From positions 1 through 35,686 of the forward strand of contig CAIMWH010000286.1 of the NCBI GenBank assembly GCA_903845065.1: a stretch of DNA of 35,686 nt, given 5' to 3'. Both the position numbers and the translations under genes were made by a program. Below, one piece after another: positions 15,441-23,493 of the stretch. Each line of letters opens with the position of its first letter. Within the stretch, counting starts at the first letter, position 1. The DNA comes from an uncultured Rhodospirillales bacterium (GTDB lineage Bacteria; Pseudomonadota; Alphaproteobacteria; Acetobacterales; Acetobacteraceae). The notes below the pieces were generated by a model. That model did not search any database. It saw only the letters and a program-made list of their open reading frames with translations, and had not been told where the DNA came from.

Positions 15441-16154
15441 ATGCCCCGCTACAAGATCGCCCTTCTCGCCGCCACCATGATGCTTGCCGCCGGCAGCATC
15501 GCCATGGCGCAGACCGGCCCGACGTACGATCCGGCCCAGTTGCCCGCCGTGAAGGGCAAGGTCACCCAATACCTGCTCGGCCCGCGCGGCGACGTCGACG
15601 GCCTGCTGCTGGATGACGGTACCGAAGTGCACCTCAACCCGATGCTGTCGACGGAACTCGTCTTTGCGGTGAAGCCGGGTGACGCGGTCACCATCCACGG
15701 CCTGAAGGCCAAGGCCACTCCGATGGTTGCCGGCGCCTCGGTCACCAATGACGCCACCGGCGCCACCGTCACCGGCCGCATGGGCCGGCCCGGCCACATG
15801 TCGGACAACCAGCTTGAGGCCAACGGCGTGGTGAAGGCGGCGCTGCACGAGCCGCGCGGCGGCGTTGACGGCGTGGTGCTGGATAACGGCACCATCATCC
15901 GCATGCCGCCGTCCGAGGCCAAGAAGTTCGCCGCCCAGCTTGCCGTCGGCCAGAAGGTCTATGTGCGGGGCATGGGCACGGCCTCGGCACTCGGCACCGT
16001 GGTGATGGCGCGGCAAATCGGCGCCGATCCGGCCAAGCTGGCCGATGTCGCAATGCCGCATATGCACGGTACGGACGGCCACCGCCCGATGATGGGCGGC
16101 CAGCACGGCCCCATGGGTGGTCCGATGGGCGGCAAGCCGCAGTCGGACAACTGA
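15441..16154 (+). CDS. Secreted protein with duplicated domain and His/Met-rich tail
   Basis: 237 residues from ATG 15441, with GGAG at 15431-15434. A signal peptide (residues 1-24, ending SIAMAQ) sends it to the periplasm. Two copies of one domain follow, each about 60 residues and probably a small beta barrel of the DUF5666/OB-like sort: GKVTQ…GPRGDVDGLLLDDGTEV (about 36-70) and GVVKA…EPRGGVDGVVLDNGTII (about 131-155). The last 35 residues hold four His and six Met among Gly and Pro, a likely metal-binding tail. It is driven by the sigma-54 promoter at 15374-15389, so it is the presumed effector of the preceding kinase and regulator. The stop is 6 bp from the convergent GT4 stop. Function not proven. 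Confidence 0.87.
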   Translation: MPRYKIALLAATMMLAAGSIAMAQTGPTYDPAQLPAVKGKVTQYLLGPRGDVDGLLLDDGTEVHLNPMLSTELVFAVKPGDAVTIHGLKAKATPMVAGASVTNDATGATVTGRMGRPGHMSDNQLEANGVVKAALHEPRGGVDGVVLDNGTIIRMPPSEAKKFAAQLAVGQKVYVRGMGTASALGTVVMARQIGADPAKLADVAMPHMHGTDGHRPMMGGQHGPMGGPMGGKPQSDN

Positions 16155-16160
16155 TACCAG

Positions 16161-17192
16161 CTAGCTACGCGCGGCGATGAGCCGCGCGTAGAGCGCCACA
16201 TAGTCCTCGGCCATCCGCCGTGCGGTCCAGCGTTCCTCGAACCTGGCCCGCACGGCGGAACGGTCGATTTCGCCCAACCGGCCGCACGCCGCCACCGCCT
16301 GCTCAATGGTATCGACGATAAAGCCGGTGCGGCCGTCCTCGATCACCTCGGGCACCGAGCCCTTGCCGAACGCGATCACCGGGCAGCCGCAGGCCATCGC
16401 CTCGATCATCACCAAGCCGAATGGCTCGGGCCAATCGATCGGGAACAGCAGGGCCTTGGCGCCGGAGAGGAAATCGGGCTTGGCCGCATCGTCGATCTCG
16501 CCGATGAACTCCACCGCGTCCCCTTCCAGCAGCGGGGCCACCACCTCGGCATAGTACGGCGCGTCCTCCTCGCCCACCTTGGCCGCCACCCGCAGCTTCA
16601 CGCCGCAGGCCGAGGCGATGCGGATGGCCTGCTCGATGCCCTTTTCCGGCGAAATCCGCCCGAGGAAGGCGAAGTAGTCCTGCCCCGCCGGCACCGGGCG
16701 GAGTAGGTCGCGCGGCATGCCGTGCAGAATGGTGGCGGCGAAATTGAGGTGCGGCATCGGCACGCGCTGCCGGTTGGAAATCGAGACCAGCGGCACATCG
16801 GCGAAGAGATCATAGATCTGCGGCACCCAGGCCTGGTCGAGCCGCCCGTGCAGGGTGGTCAGGAAGGGCGTGGGCTGGCGGGAAAACACCGAGAACGGGT
16901 GGAAGTCGATGTGGAAATGCAGCACGTCGAAATCGTCGGCCTGGCGGCGCACCATCTCGATCATGCGGGCATAGGGCGCGTTGTTGTATTCGAAGTTGCG
17001 CGCGAACCGCTCGCCCTCGGCGCGCATCGGCACCAGTTTCGCCGATGTGCGGCTGTCACCGGTGGCGAACAGCGTCACGTCATGCCCCATGCCCACCAGC
17101 TCCTCGGTGAGCCAGTGCACCACGCGCTCGGTGCCGCCATAGCGGCGCGGCGGAACGGCTTCGAACAACGGGGCGATCTGGGCAATGCGCAT
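16161..17192 (-). CDS. Glycosyltransferase family 4
   Basis: 343 residues. Retaining GT-B enzyme moving a sugar from an NDP-sugar to a glycan or lipid acceptor in the cytoplasm. The N-terminal domain starts with MRIAQIAPL and the GGTERVV loop. The C-terminal domain has FLGRISPEKGI (donor-site loop, about residues 173-183) and the EX7E motif in EPFGLVMIEAMACGCPV, then GSVPEVI. This variant with YGGTER and short length is common in bacteria next to unrelated genes. The DUF1003 gene lies upstream on the same strand with a 36 bp gap, so the two may be co-transcribed. Acceptor unknown. Confidence 0.92.
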   Translation of the reverse strand: MRIAQIAPLFEAVPPRRYGGTERVVHWLTEELVGMGHDVTLFATGDSRTSAKLVPMRAEGERFARNFEYNNAPYARMIEMVRRQADDFDVLHFHIDFHPFSVFSRQPTPFLTTLHGRLDQAWVPQIYDLFADVPLVSISNRQRVPMPHLNFAATILHGMPRDLLRPVPAGQDYFAFLGRISPEKGIEQAIRIASACGVKLRVAAKVGEEDAPYYAEVVAPLLEGDAVEFIGEIDDAAKPDFLSGAKALLFPIDWPEPFGLVMIEAMACGCPVIAFGKGSVPEVIEDGRTGFIVDTIEQAVAACGRLGEIDRSAVRARFEERWTARRMAEDYVALYARLIAARS

Positions 17193-17228
17193 GGCGAACC
17201 TATGGGTGATGCAAGCGAAGTGCCCGCT

Positions 17229-17729
17229 TCACCCCTTCGCCGTCAACGCCTCGATGCGCGCCTCAAGCTTGCCGATGATGGCGAGCAGTTCGGCGAACTC
17301 GCGCTCGCGCAGCAGGTCGAACTTCTGGTGCAGCAGTTCGATCTCCAACTCCGCCTTGCGGTTGACGTCATAATCCCCCTTGGCCTCGGCGCGATCGATG
17401 GCGGACTGTCGGTTCTGGCTCATCATGATGAACGGCGCGGCATAGGCCGCCTGGAACGACAGCACGAGGTTGAGCAGGATGAACGGGTAGGGGTCCCATG
17501 CCTGTATGAAGCCGATCACATTGGCGGTCATCCAGGCGACCAGCATCACGCTCTGGATGATGATGAACGGCCACGACCCCATGCCGGCCGCCACCGCATC
17601 CGCGACCTTTTGGCCGGTCGTCAGTGCCGCCTGGTCGGCGCGGGCCTTCCGCCGTGCGGCCCGCAGCGTATTGAGGAGCGCGATTTCTTCGTCGTGCAAC
17701 TGCGTGCCGATTGAATGGATGTTGGTCAT
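17229..17729 (-). CDS. DUF1003 family membrane protein
   Basis: 166 residues. After a charged N terminus (with KVADAVAAGMGSWPFI near 40-55) come two membrane segments (about 53-72 and 80-103, the latter with PYPFILLNLVLSFQAAYAAP, the DUF1003 signature) and a cytoplasmic coiled coil with KAELEIELLHQKFDLLRE. Length and layout match the family. Its role is not known. The start ATG at 17729 has AGGA just upstream. It shares a 136 bp divergent gap with the ABC exporter gene. Confidence 0.92.
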   Translation of the reverse strand: MTNIHSIGTQLHDEEIALLNTLRAARRKARADQAALTTGQKVADAVAAGMGSWPFIIIQSVMLVAWMTANVIGFIQAWDPYPFILLNLVLSFQAAYAAPFIMMSQNRQSAIDRAEAKGDYDVNRKAELEIELLHQKFDLLREREFAELLAIIGKLEARIEALTAKG

Positions 17730-17865
17730 GTCCTGTTCCCCGGGTGTGGCGGCGGCTTGTTATGGCACGCCACCCGGCGCCGCGGGGCGCTGGTTTTCAC
17801 AACGTGTTGCGCCATATCAATGCATTTGCCCGAATTGAGCCGCAAGCGCACGATACAAGGCGATC

Positions 17866-19680
17866 ATGCCGCACCATGAGATTGTACCGCCCATGCCTAT
17901 GAACCGTTCGCCGATGACCCGTTTCCAGGCCCGCCCGCTGGCGTTCCTGTTCCATTACGTCGCCCGCCATCGGGCGGGGCACGCCGTGATCATCGGCTCG
18001 GTAGTGCTGGCGGTGGTTTGCTCGGTGTTCACCCAGTACGGCCTGAAGTCGCTGATCGACGTGGTCTCCCGCGGGTCGGACGCGCCAGGCGTGGTGGCGG
18101 CCTCGTGGCAGGCGTTCGGGGTGCTGTGCGGGCTGATCGCGGCGGATAATTTCCTGTGGCGCATCGCCGGCTTCACCGTGGCGCGGGTATTCGTGCGGGT
18201 GACGGGGGATGTGCGGTCCGACCTGTTCCTGCATTTGGCCGGCCATTCGCCGAGCTACTTCTCCGAGCGCCTGCCCGGCACCCTGGCCAGCCGTATCACC
18301 GCCACCTCCAACGCCATTTTCCAGACCGAGAGCACCGGCACCTGGAACGTCATCCCTCCCTGCCTCGCGGTGCTGGTGGCCATCATCCTGATCGGTTCGG
18401 TGAACCCGCTGATGGCGGTTTCGCTGGGCGCGGTCAGCCTCGCGATGGCGGCCTTCGTGTTCTGGCTGGCCGAACGCGGCACGCCGATCCATCGCAATTT
18501 CGCCACCCATGCCGCCGGTGTGGACGGCGAACTGGTCGACATCATCTCCAACATGCATGTGGTGCGTGCCTTTGGCGCCACTTGGCGCGAGCACGGCCGC
18601 ATCAATGAGCGGCTGGATGCGGAGATGACGGCGCGGCGCGGCAGCCTGTTCTACCTCGAAAAACTCCGCCTGCTGCACGCCGTACTGACCGCGCTGATCA
18701 CCACCGGGCTGCTCGCCTGGGCGGTGCTGATGTGGCAACAGGGCAACGCGACGGCCGGTGACATGGTGCTGATCACCTCGCTCGGCTTCACCATCCTGCA
18801 CGGCACGCGTGATCTCGCGGTCTCCCTGGTGGACCTCACGCAGCAGGTCGCGCGCCTGGAGGAAGCCATCACCTCGCTGCTGGCCCCGCACGAACTGCCC
18901 GACGCGCCGCGCGCCGGCACGCTGGAGCATGGGCCGGGCCGGGTGACGTTCGAGCATGTCCGCTTCGGCTATCCCGGCCGCGCGCCGGTGCTGGATGACT
19001 TCTCGCTGGTCATCGAGCCAGGCCAGCGCGTTGGGCTGGTGGGGGCGTCGGGCGCCGGCAAGTCCACCGTGATCGCGCTGTTGCAGCGCTTCTACGATGT
19101 GCAGCAGGGCCATGTGCGCATCGATGGCGAGGATATCGCCGCCATCACCCAGGAGAGTTTGCGCGGCGTGATGGCCATCGTGCCGCAGGATATCTCGCTG
19201 TTCCACCGCTCCATCCTGGAGAACATCCGCTACGCCCGCCCGGATGCCATCGAGGCGGATGTGCTGAAGGCCGCCGAAATCGCCCGCTGCCGCGAGTTCA
19301 TCGAGGCGCTACCGGAGGGGTTCGACACCATGGTGGGCGATCGCGGCGTGAAGCTGTCCGGCGGCCAGCGCCAGCGCCTCGCCATCGCGCGCGCGCTGCT
19401 GAAGGACGCACCGATCCTGCTGCTGGACGAAGCCACCTCGGCGCTGGACAGCGAGTCGGAGCAGGCGATCCAGCAGGCGCTCGATATCCTGATGCGCGGC
19501 CGCACCGTGATCGCCATCGCCCACCGGCTGTCCACGTTGCAGAATTTCGACCGCATCGTGGTGATGGATCGCGGCCGGGTGGTGGATGACGGGCGGCCGG
19601 ACGTGCTGGCCAATCGGCCCGGCCCGTATCGGGACCTGCTGCAGCGGCAGATGATGGCGGCGACGGAGGCGGAGCACTGA
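17866..19680 (+). CDS. ABC exporter, membrane-ATPase fusion, MsbA-like
   Basis: 604 residues. The N-terminal half (about 25-320) is a six-helix ABC exporter membrane domain; the C-terminal half is the ATPase with Walker A GASGAGKST, Q-loop IVPQDISLF, signature LSGGQRQRLAIARALL, Walker B ILLLDEATSALD and the switch His in IAHRLST. This half-transporter works as a homodimer and probably exports a lipid, glycan or small hydrophobic molecule. The ATG at 17866 has AAGGCG 5 bp upstream. It stands alone; the substrate is open. It is not clearly MsbA because no lipid A genes are nearby. Confidence 0.93.
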   Translation: MPHHEIVPPMPMNRSPMTRFQARPLAFLFHYVARHRAGHAVIIGSVVLAVVCSVFTQYGLKSLIDVVSRGSDAPGVVAASWQAFGVLCGLIAADNFLWRIAGFTVARVFVRVTGDVRSDLFLHLAGHSPSYFSERLPGTLASRITATSNAIFQTESTGTWNVIPPCLAVLVAIILIGSVNPLMAVSLGAVSLAMAAFVFWLAERGTPIHRNFATHAAGVDGELVDIISNMHVVRAFGATWREHGRINERLDAEMTARRGSLFYLEKLRLLHAVLTALITTGLLAWAVLMWQQGNATAGDMVLITSLGFTILHGTRDLAVSLVDLTQQVARLEEAITSLLAPHELPDAPRAGTLEHGPGRVTFEHVRFGYPGRAPVLDDFSLVIEPGQRVGLVGASGAGKSTVIALLQRFYDVQQGHVRIDGEDIAAITQESLRGVMAIVPQDISLFHRSILENIRYARPDAIEADVLKAAEIARCREFIEALPEGFDTMVGDRGVKLSGGQRQRLAIARALLKDAPILLLDEATSALDSESEQAIQQALDILMRGRTVIAIAHRLSTLQNFDRIVVMDRGRVVDDGRPDVLANRPGPYRDLLQRQMMAATEAEH

Positions 19681-19720
19681 GGGGGAACGAAAGCTTGCAA
19701 GAACGGCTTTCTCCCGCCTA

Positions 19721-19747
19721 GGCTCGGCGCCAATCAACGACCGAGCC
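19721..19747. repeat. Inverted repeat before the MFS gene
   Basis: GGCTCGG (19721-19727) and CCGAGCC (19741-19747) form a 7 bp stem with a 13-base loop in the 126 bp gap between the ABC exporter and MFS genes. It has no T run. It could be a weak terminator of the exporter gene or an operator of the MFS-RraA pair. Confidence 0.3.
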
Positions 19748-19806
19748 TGATCGGGCATTGTGCGGAAATTGTCCCGGATGGCACGGCAACCGCCGGGAGG
19801 ACAACG

Positions 19807-21225
19807 ATGGCCGCAAATGGTCACGCCGACGCCGCGCGCAATACCGCCAATGACGCGGGTGCATTTCTGATATCGGGGCGGATCGACCGCCTGCCGTTGA
19901 CCCGGGTGCACTGGGAACTGGCGATCCTGGTGGAAATCACCTGGGGCTTCATCATCGTCGATACCGATGGCATCGGCGCCCGCCTGTATCCCTTCGTGTG
20001 GCGCCCGCTCGGCCTCATCACCAACAATCAGTATGCGGTGATCCAGGCTCTCCAGGTGGGCCTTGGGGTGCTGCTCGGCACCTATCTGATGAGTTTTGTG
20101 GCCGACAAATACGGCCGGCGGCCGGCCATCCTGATCTCCACCGCGCTGGCCGGGATATGCCTGTGTCCCTTCGCCTTCGTAACCGATTTCGCGCCTCTGG
20201 TGGTGTTCTCGGTGCTCAGCACGCTGGGGGTCGGCGGCATTGTGGCCACCCATGCGGTGTATCTATCGGAAATGACGTCCCATTCGGTGCGCAACAAGAC
20301 GATGCTGACCTCCCAGGCCAGCACCGCGCTGGTCGGCGTGTTCATCGCGCTGGCCGCCAGCAAGATGATGCCCAAGGAAGTCGGCATGTGGCGGGAGTTC
20401 GTCTGGCTTGGCGTGGCCATCCAGGCGGTGGTGTTGCTGCCGCTGCTGTATTTCCGGCTTCCCGAGTCGCCGCGCTGGCTCGAGGCGCACGGCCGGCATG
20501 ACGAGGCGGACGCGGTGCTGCGTAAGCTCGAAGGCCGCATCGCCGAAATCACCGGCCCGCTGCCGCCCGCCGACCCTACGCCGCGGGTGGTGGGGCGCGC
20601 GGTGAAGGGGCAGTTGCTCGAAATCATCACCAATCCCGAATACCGCTGGCGCAGTATCCTCATCCTGGTGTGCTGGCTGCTCGCCTATCCCGGCATCGTC
20701 TACGGACCCGGCGCCTTCCTGCTGGTCTACATGGTGGACCACGGCTGGGAGGCGGAGCACGTCTTCGAACTCTCGATGTTCGCCTCCATGGTTACCTTCT
20801 GCGCCTTCATGTTCAACGCCTGGCTTGGCGAGCGGGTGGAGCGCAAGGACGTGCTGTTGACCGCGGCGGTGCTGTTCTCGGTGGCGTGGGCCATCATGTG
20901 GATATCGCCGACGGTGCCGGGCTTCATCATTGGCGTGTGCATGTACCGGATCGGCACGTCGTTGTTCCTGTTCAACCTCTACAACTACACCGCCATCGCC
21001 TTCCCCACCCGCATCCGCTCCGTTGCCTTCGCCTGGACCGACGGGCTCGGCCATCTCGGCGCCTGGGCCGGCGTTACATCGCTCGGCCCGCTCTATGGCA
21101 TCGGGCCGAACCACCTGGGCTGGATCCTGTTCATCGTGGTGCCAGGTGCGCTGTTGCCGGGCATCCTGATCAAGATATTCGGTATCAAGCAGTCCGAGCG
21201 GGTGCTGGAGGAGGTGGCGAAATAA
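19807..21225 (+). CDS. MFS transporter
   Basis: 472 residues with about twelve membrane segments. The conserved loop between helices 2 and 3 reads FVADKYGRRPAI (about 98-109), the classic MFS DXXGRR motif, and a central loop with LPESPRWLEAHGRHDEADAVLRKLE (starting near 219) is typical of the sugar-porter and metabolite:H+ symporter groups. The start has GGGAGGAC upstream. The RraA-family gene starts 81 bp after its stop with its own AGGAGG, so the pair probably forms an operon for uptake and breakdown of an organic acid. The substrate cannot be named from sequence. Confidence 0.9.
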   Translation: MAANGHADAARNTANDAGAFLISGRIDRLPLTRVHWELAILVEITWGFIIVDTDGIGARLYPFVWRPLGLITNNQYAVIQALQVGLGVLLGTYLMSFVADKYGRRPAILISTALAGICLCPFAFVTDFAPLVVFSVLSTLGVGGIVATHAVYLSEMTSHSVRNKTMLTSQASTALVGVFIALAASKMMPKEVGMWREFVWLGVAIQAVVLLPLLYFRLPESPRWLEAHGRHDEADAVLRKLEGRIAEITGPLPPADPTPRVVGRAVKGQLLEIITNPEYRWRSILILVCWLLAYPGIVYGPGAFLLVYMVDHGWEAEHVFELSMFASMVTFCAFMFNAWLGERVERKDVLLTAAVLFSVAWAIMWISPTVPGFIIGVCMYRIGTSLFLFNLYNYTAIAFPTRIRSVAFAWTDGLGHLGAWAGVTSLGPLYGIGPNHLGWILFIVVPGALLPGILIKIFGIKQSERVLEEVAK

Positions 21226-21306
21226 ACTGCAAGCAGGGCAGGGGCCACTTGCGGCGTAGAGGCGTCTGGCGGAGGCTTGGCCCTCGACAGGAGGAAAATC
21301 GAAGCC

Positions 21307-22056
21307 ATGGCCAAAAATCCCGACGACAAGCTGTTCGCCGAACTGCGCAAGATCGACACCCCCACCATCACCAATGTGGTGGCGACCTACCCGAAGAACC
21401 CGCTTTGCCTCGGGCTCTACAATCCTTGGACCGAGAACTGGTACACCGACACCTCGATCCGCTGCATCTACCCCGAAAAGGGCGCCATCATCGGCTACGC
21501 CGTTACCTGCGTGTTCGGCATGCCCGATCCCAACTTCTCCGGCCGCCTGTCCTTCATGGACGTGGTGGACGCGATGGATGCGATGAAGAAGCCCACCATC
21601 CTGGTGATCCAGCAGAAGTGGCCGGATGGGCTGATGGCCAAGGCCGGCCTCGCCGGTGAAATCATGGTAAGCTCGATGATGGCGGTGGGCTGCAAGGGCC
21701 TGCTGTCCAACGGCCCGTCTCGCGATGTGGACGCTATTCGCCGGCTCGACTTCCAGATGCTGCTCGGTGGCGTGACCGCCGGCCATGGCGAAATGGCGGT
21801 GCAGTCGGTCAATGTGCCGGTCAGCGTCGGCGGCATGGACGTCGCACCTGGCGATCTCATCCACATGGACGAGAACGGCGCGGTGAAGTTCCCGGCGGAC
21901 AAGGCGGGCCAGGTGCTGGCGAACTCGCAGGCGATGCTGGCCGAGGAAGCCGAGCGCATCACGGCGCTGCGGGCTGCAACCAGTGCGGCGGAGGTGCGGG
22001 CTGCTTTTTCGGGGCAGCCTTATGGTGGGCCGGCGAAGGGGAAGAAGAAGGGGTGA
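21307..22056 (+). CDS. RraA family protein (aldolase/demethylmenaquinone methyltransferase-like)
   Basis: 249 residues from ATG 21307 (AGGAGG at 21289-21294); a TTG at 21277 has its Shine-Dalgarno too close. The RraA fold is shown by IDTPTITNVV at the N terminus, the GEIMVSSMMAVGCKGLL segment and the following SRDVDAIRRLDF, which holds the Arg-Asp pair that binds metal and substrate in 4-hydroxy-4-methyl-2-oxoglutarate aldolases. The later GDLIHMDENGAVKFP segment is also typical. It is longer than RNase E inhibitor RraA (about 160 residues), so a catabolic aldolase or related lyase acting with the adjacent MFS carrier is more likely. The C terminus ends in Lys-rich GKKKG. Confidence 0.88.
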   Translation: MAKNPDDKLFAELRKIDTPTITNVVATYPKNPLCLGLYNPWTENWYTDTSIRCIYPEKGAIIGYAVTCVFGMPDPNFSGRLSFMDVVDAMDAMKKPTILVIQQKWPDGLMAKAGLAGEIMVSSMMAVGCKGLLSNGPSRDVDAIRRLDFQMLLGGVTAGHGEMAVQSVNVPVSVGGMDVAPGDLIHMDENGAVKFPADKAGQVLANSQAMLAEEAERITALRAATSAAEVRAAFSGQPYGGPAKGKKKG

Positions 22057-22064
22057 GAGCAAGC

Positions 22065-22101
22065 GCTTCTTTTTGAAAAAAGAAGCAAAAGCTTTTTATC
22101 C
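22065..22101 (+). terminator. Terminator after the RraA gene (copy 2 of dispersed element)
   Basis: GCTTCTTTTT (22065-22074) and AAAAAGAAGC (22077-22086) form a ten-pair hairpin 9 bp after the RraA stop. AAAAGCTTTTT follows, giving a T run on the + strand, then TATCC. The sequence read on the minus strand is close to the copies at 22139-22181 and 35651-35686. Confidence 0.75.
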
Positions 22102-22145
22102 AATGGCTTCGCCACTCTCCTGAGGAGAGGCGAAGCCAACGGATA
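22097..22145. repeat. Long inverted repeat between convergent genes
   Basis: TATCC (22097-22101) pairs with GGATA (22141-22145), GGCTTCGCC (22105-22113) with GGCGAAGCC (22129-22137), and CTCTCC (22115-22120) with GGAGAG (22124-22129). It is the centre of a 117 bp near-palindrome whose outer arms are the two terminator elements at 22065 and 22139. Confidence 0.75.
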
Positions 22146-22181
22146 GAAGTTTTTTGGTTCATTTTTTCAAAAAAGAGCCGC
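22139..22181 (-). terminator. Terminator of the small membrane protein gene (copy 3 of dispersed element)
   Basis: The segment begins ACGGATAGAAGTTTTTT, as does the copy at the right window edge. GGTTC…TTTTTTC pairs with AAAAAAGAGCC (about 22157-22180), 6 bp past the minus-strand stop at 22187-22189. On the minus strand the stem is followed by an A/T run, as expected of a terminator. Confidence 0.65.
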
Positions 22182-22186
22182 TTGTC

Positions 22187-22513
22187 TTAATTCCGTCGCT
22201 GCTGCGACCCTGGCAGCCGGCGCGGCGTGCCGGCCGATACCGCGAGCCCGGCGAACACGATCCCCGCCGACAGCGGCGCGAGCCAGGCCGGCCGCACCAG
22301 CAGGGTGACGAAGAAATTCTGCCACACCCAATCGCCCCAGTTTTCCCGCACCCAATCCTGCACATGCAGCAGCGTGGCGTGGTCGATGCGGGCGATCAGG
22401 CGTTGCAGGTCCATCATCGGCGGATAAAACACGGCGAGCGCGAACGCCCCCACGGCGCAGGCAGCGGCGATAACGGCGAGGCCGCGGCAGAGCAGGGGGG
22501 CGCGGGCTGTCAA
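22187..22513 (-). CDS. Small two-pass membrane protein coupled to msrP
   Basis: 108 residues. The likely start is TTG at 22513, which overlaps the msrP stop (TTGA, 22510-22513); no ATG or GTG lies nearby in frame, and the open frame upstream is only the shadow of msrP. Two hydrophobic segments (about 8-30, GLAVIAAACAVGAFALAVFY, and 76-98) enclose a Trp-rich periplasmic-looking stretch (VRENWGDWVWQNF). It is not MsrQ, the haem membrane partner of MsrP, which is about 200 residues with five or six segments. No family recognised. The 4 bp overlap says it is translated with msrP. Confidence 0.65.
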   Translation of the reverse strand: MTARAPLLCRGLAVIAAACAVGAFALAVFYPPMMDLQRLIARIDHATLLHVQDWVRENWGDWVWQNFFVTLLVRPAWLAPLSAGIVFAGLAVSAGTPRRLPGSQQRRN

Positions 22514-23493
22514 GCGAACAGCCGTTCGTTCTTCAGATTGGTGTACAGCCCGGCGACGTATTCGCCGTAGCCGTTCCATATCTGCGTCGGCACCATTTCG
22601 TCGGTTCCCAGCAGCCGTTCCTTGGCCTGGCTCCAGCGCGGATGCGAGACGGCGGGGTTCACGTTGGCCCAAAAGCCGTACTCGCTGTCCTGCAATTCCT
22701 CCCAGAACGTGCGCGGCCGTTTGTCTGTGAAGGTGACCTTGACGATGGATTTGGCCGACTTGAAGCCGTATTTCCACGGCATCGTCAGCCGGATGGGCGC
22801 GCCGTTCTGCGGCGGGATCATCTTGCCGTACATCCCCACCGACAGGAAAGCCAGCTCGTTGGCGGCCTCCTCGATGGTGACGCCCTCGGTGTAGGGCCAC
22901 GGATACCAGCTCTGGCGCAGCCCGGGCATGGTGGCCTTGTCGGCCAGGGTGGTGAACACGACGTATCTCGCGGCGGACGTGGGTTCGGCGAGTTTCACCA
23001 GTTCCGAAAGTTGGAAGCCGATCCACGGCACCGTCATCGCCCACGCCTCGACGCAGCGATGGCGGTAGACGCGCTCCTCGAGGGCGACGGACTTCAGCAG
23101 GTCATCCAGCCCGATCTTGCGCGGCTTGGCCACCATGCCGGCCACTTCGATGGTCCAGGGCGTGACCTTCAGCGCCTGGGCCTCATCATAGACCGACTTG
23201 GATTGGCCGAATTCGTAATAGTTGTTGTAGGTGGTCGCCTCGGGCTCGGTGGTGATGGCGCGGCCTGGCTCGTATTTCGCGCTGCGCAGGGCCGCGAGCG
23301 GCGCCAGCGGCGGCAAAGCGGGCATGTTGGGGCGCCGGCCGAAGATGTTCCACTGCGCCGCGGCCGGTTGCGCCGCGCCCAGCGCCAATGCGCCGGCCGC
23401 ACCGCCGAGCAGCGCCCGCCGCCCGGTGACCACCGCCTCCGGTGTGGCGTCGCGTTCGGCGATTTCCCAGCCGCGCCGTCTGTGGATGAACAT
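22510..23493 (-). CDS. msrP: Protein-methionine-sulfoxide reductase catalytic subunit MsrP
   Basis: 327 residues. Molybdopterin enzyme that repairs oxidised Met in periplasmic proteins. A twin-arginine signal (TGRRALLGG, Arg25-26, then a hydrophobic stretch to about residue 46, ending QPAAAQ) exports the folded enzyme. The Mo-ligating Cys147 is in RHRCVEAWAM, the MsrP/YedY signature; LTMPWKYGFKSAKSI and FWANVNP follow as in the family. Length matches E. coli MsrP (334). The ATG at 23493 has AAGGAG upstream. Downstream, overlapping by 4 bp, is a small membrane protein in place of the expected msrQ. Confidence 0.95.
   Translation of the reverse strand: MFIHRRRGWEIAERDATPEAVVTGRRALLGGAAGALALGAAQPAAAQWNIFGRRPNMPALPPLAPLAALRSAKYEPGRAITTEPEATTYNNYYEFGQSKSVYDEAQALKVTPWTIEVAGMVAKPRKIGLDDLLKSVALEERVYRHRCVEAWAMTVPWIGFQLSELVKLAEPTSAARYVVFTTLADKATMPGLRQSWYPWPYTEGVTIEEAANELAFLSVGMYGKMIPPQNGAPIRLTMPWKYGFKSAKSIVKVTFTDKRPRTFWEELQDSEYGFWANVNPAVSHPRWSQAKERLLGTDEMVPTQIWNGYGEYVAGLYTNLKNERLFA

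Noticed and set aside
20263-22062. 599-codon minus-strand frame across the MFS and RraA genes
   Set aside because: Runs antisense through two well-supported genes and shows no domain.
22514-23044. N-terminal extension of the small membrane protein into msrP
   Set aside because: The frame is open, but the sequence is Arg/His/Gly-rich shadow of msrP and has no start signal; the protein-like part begins at the TTG overlapping the msrP stop.
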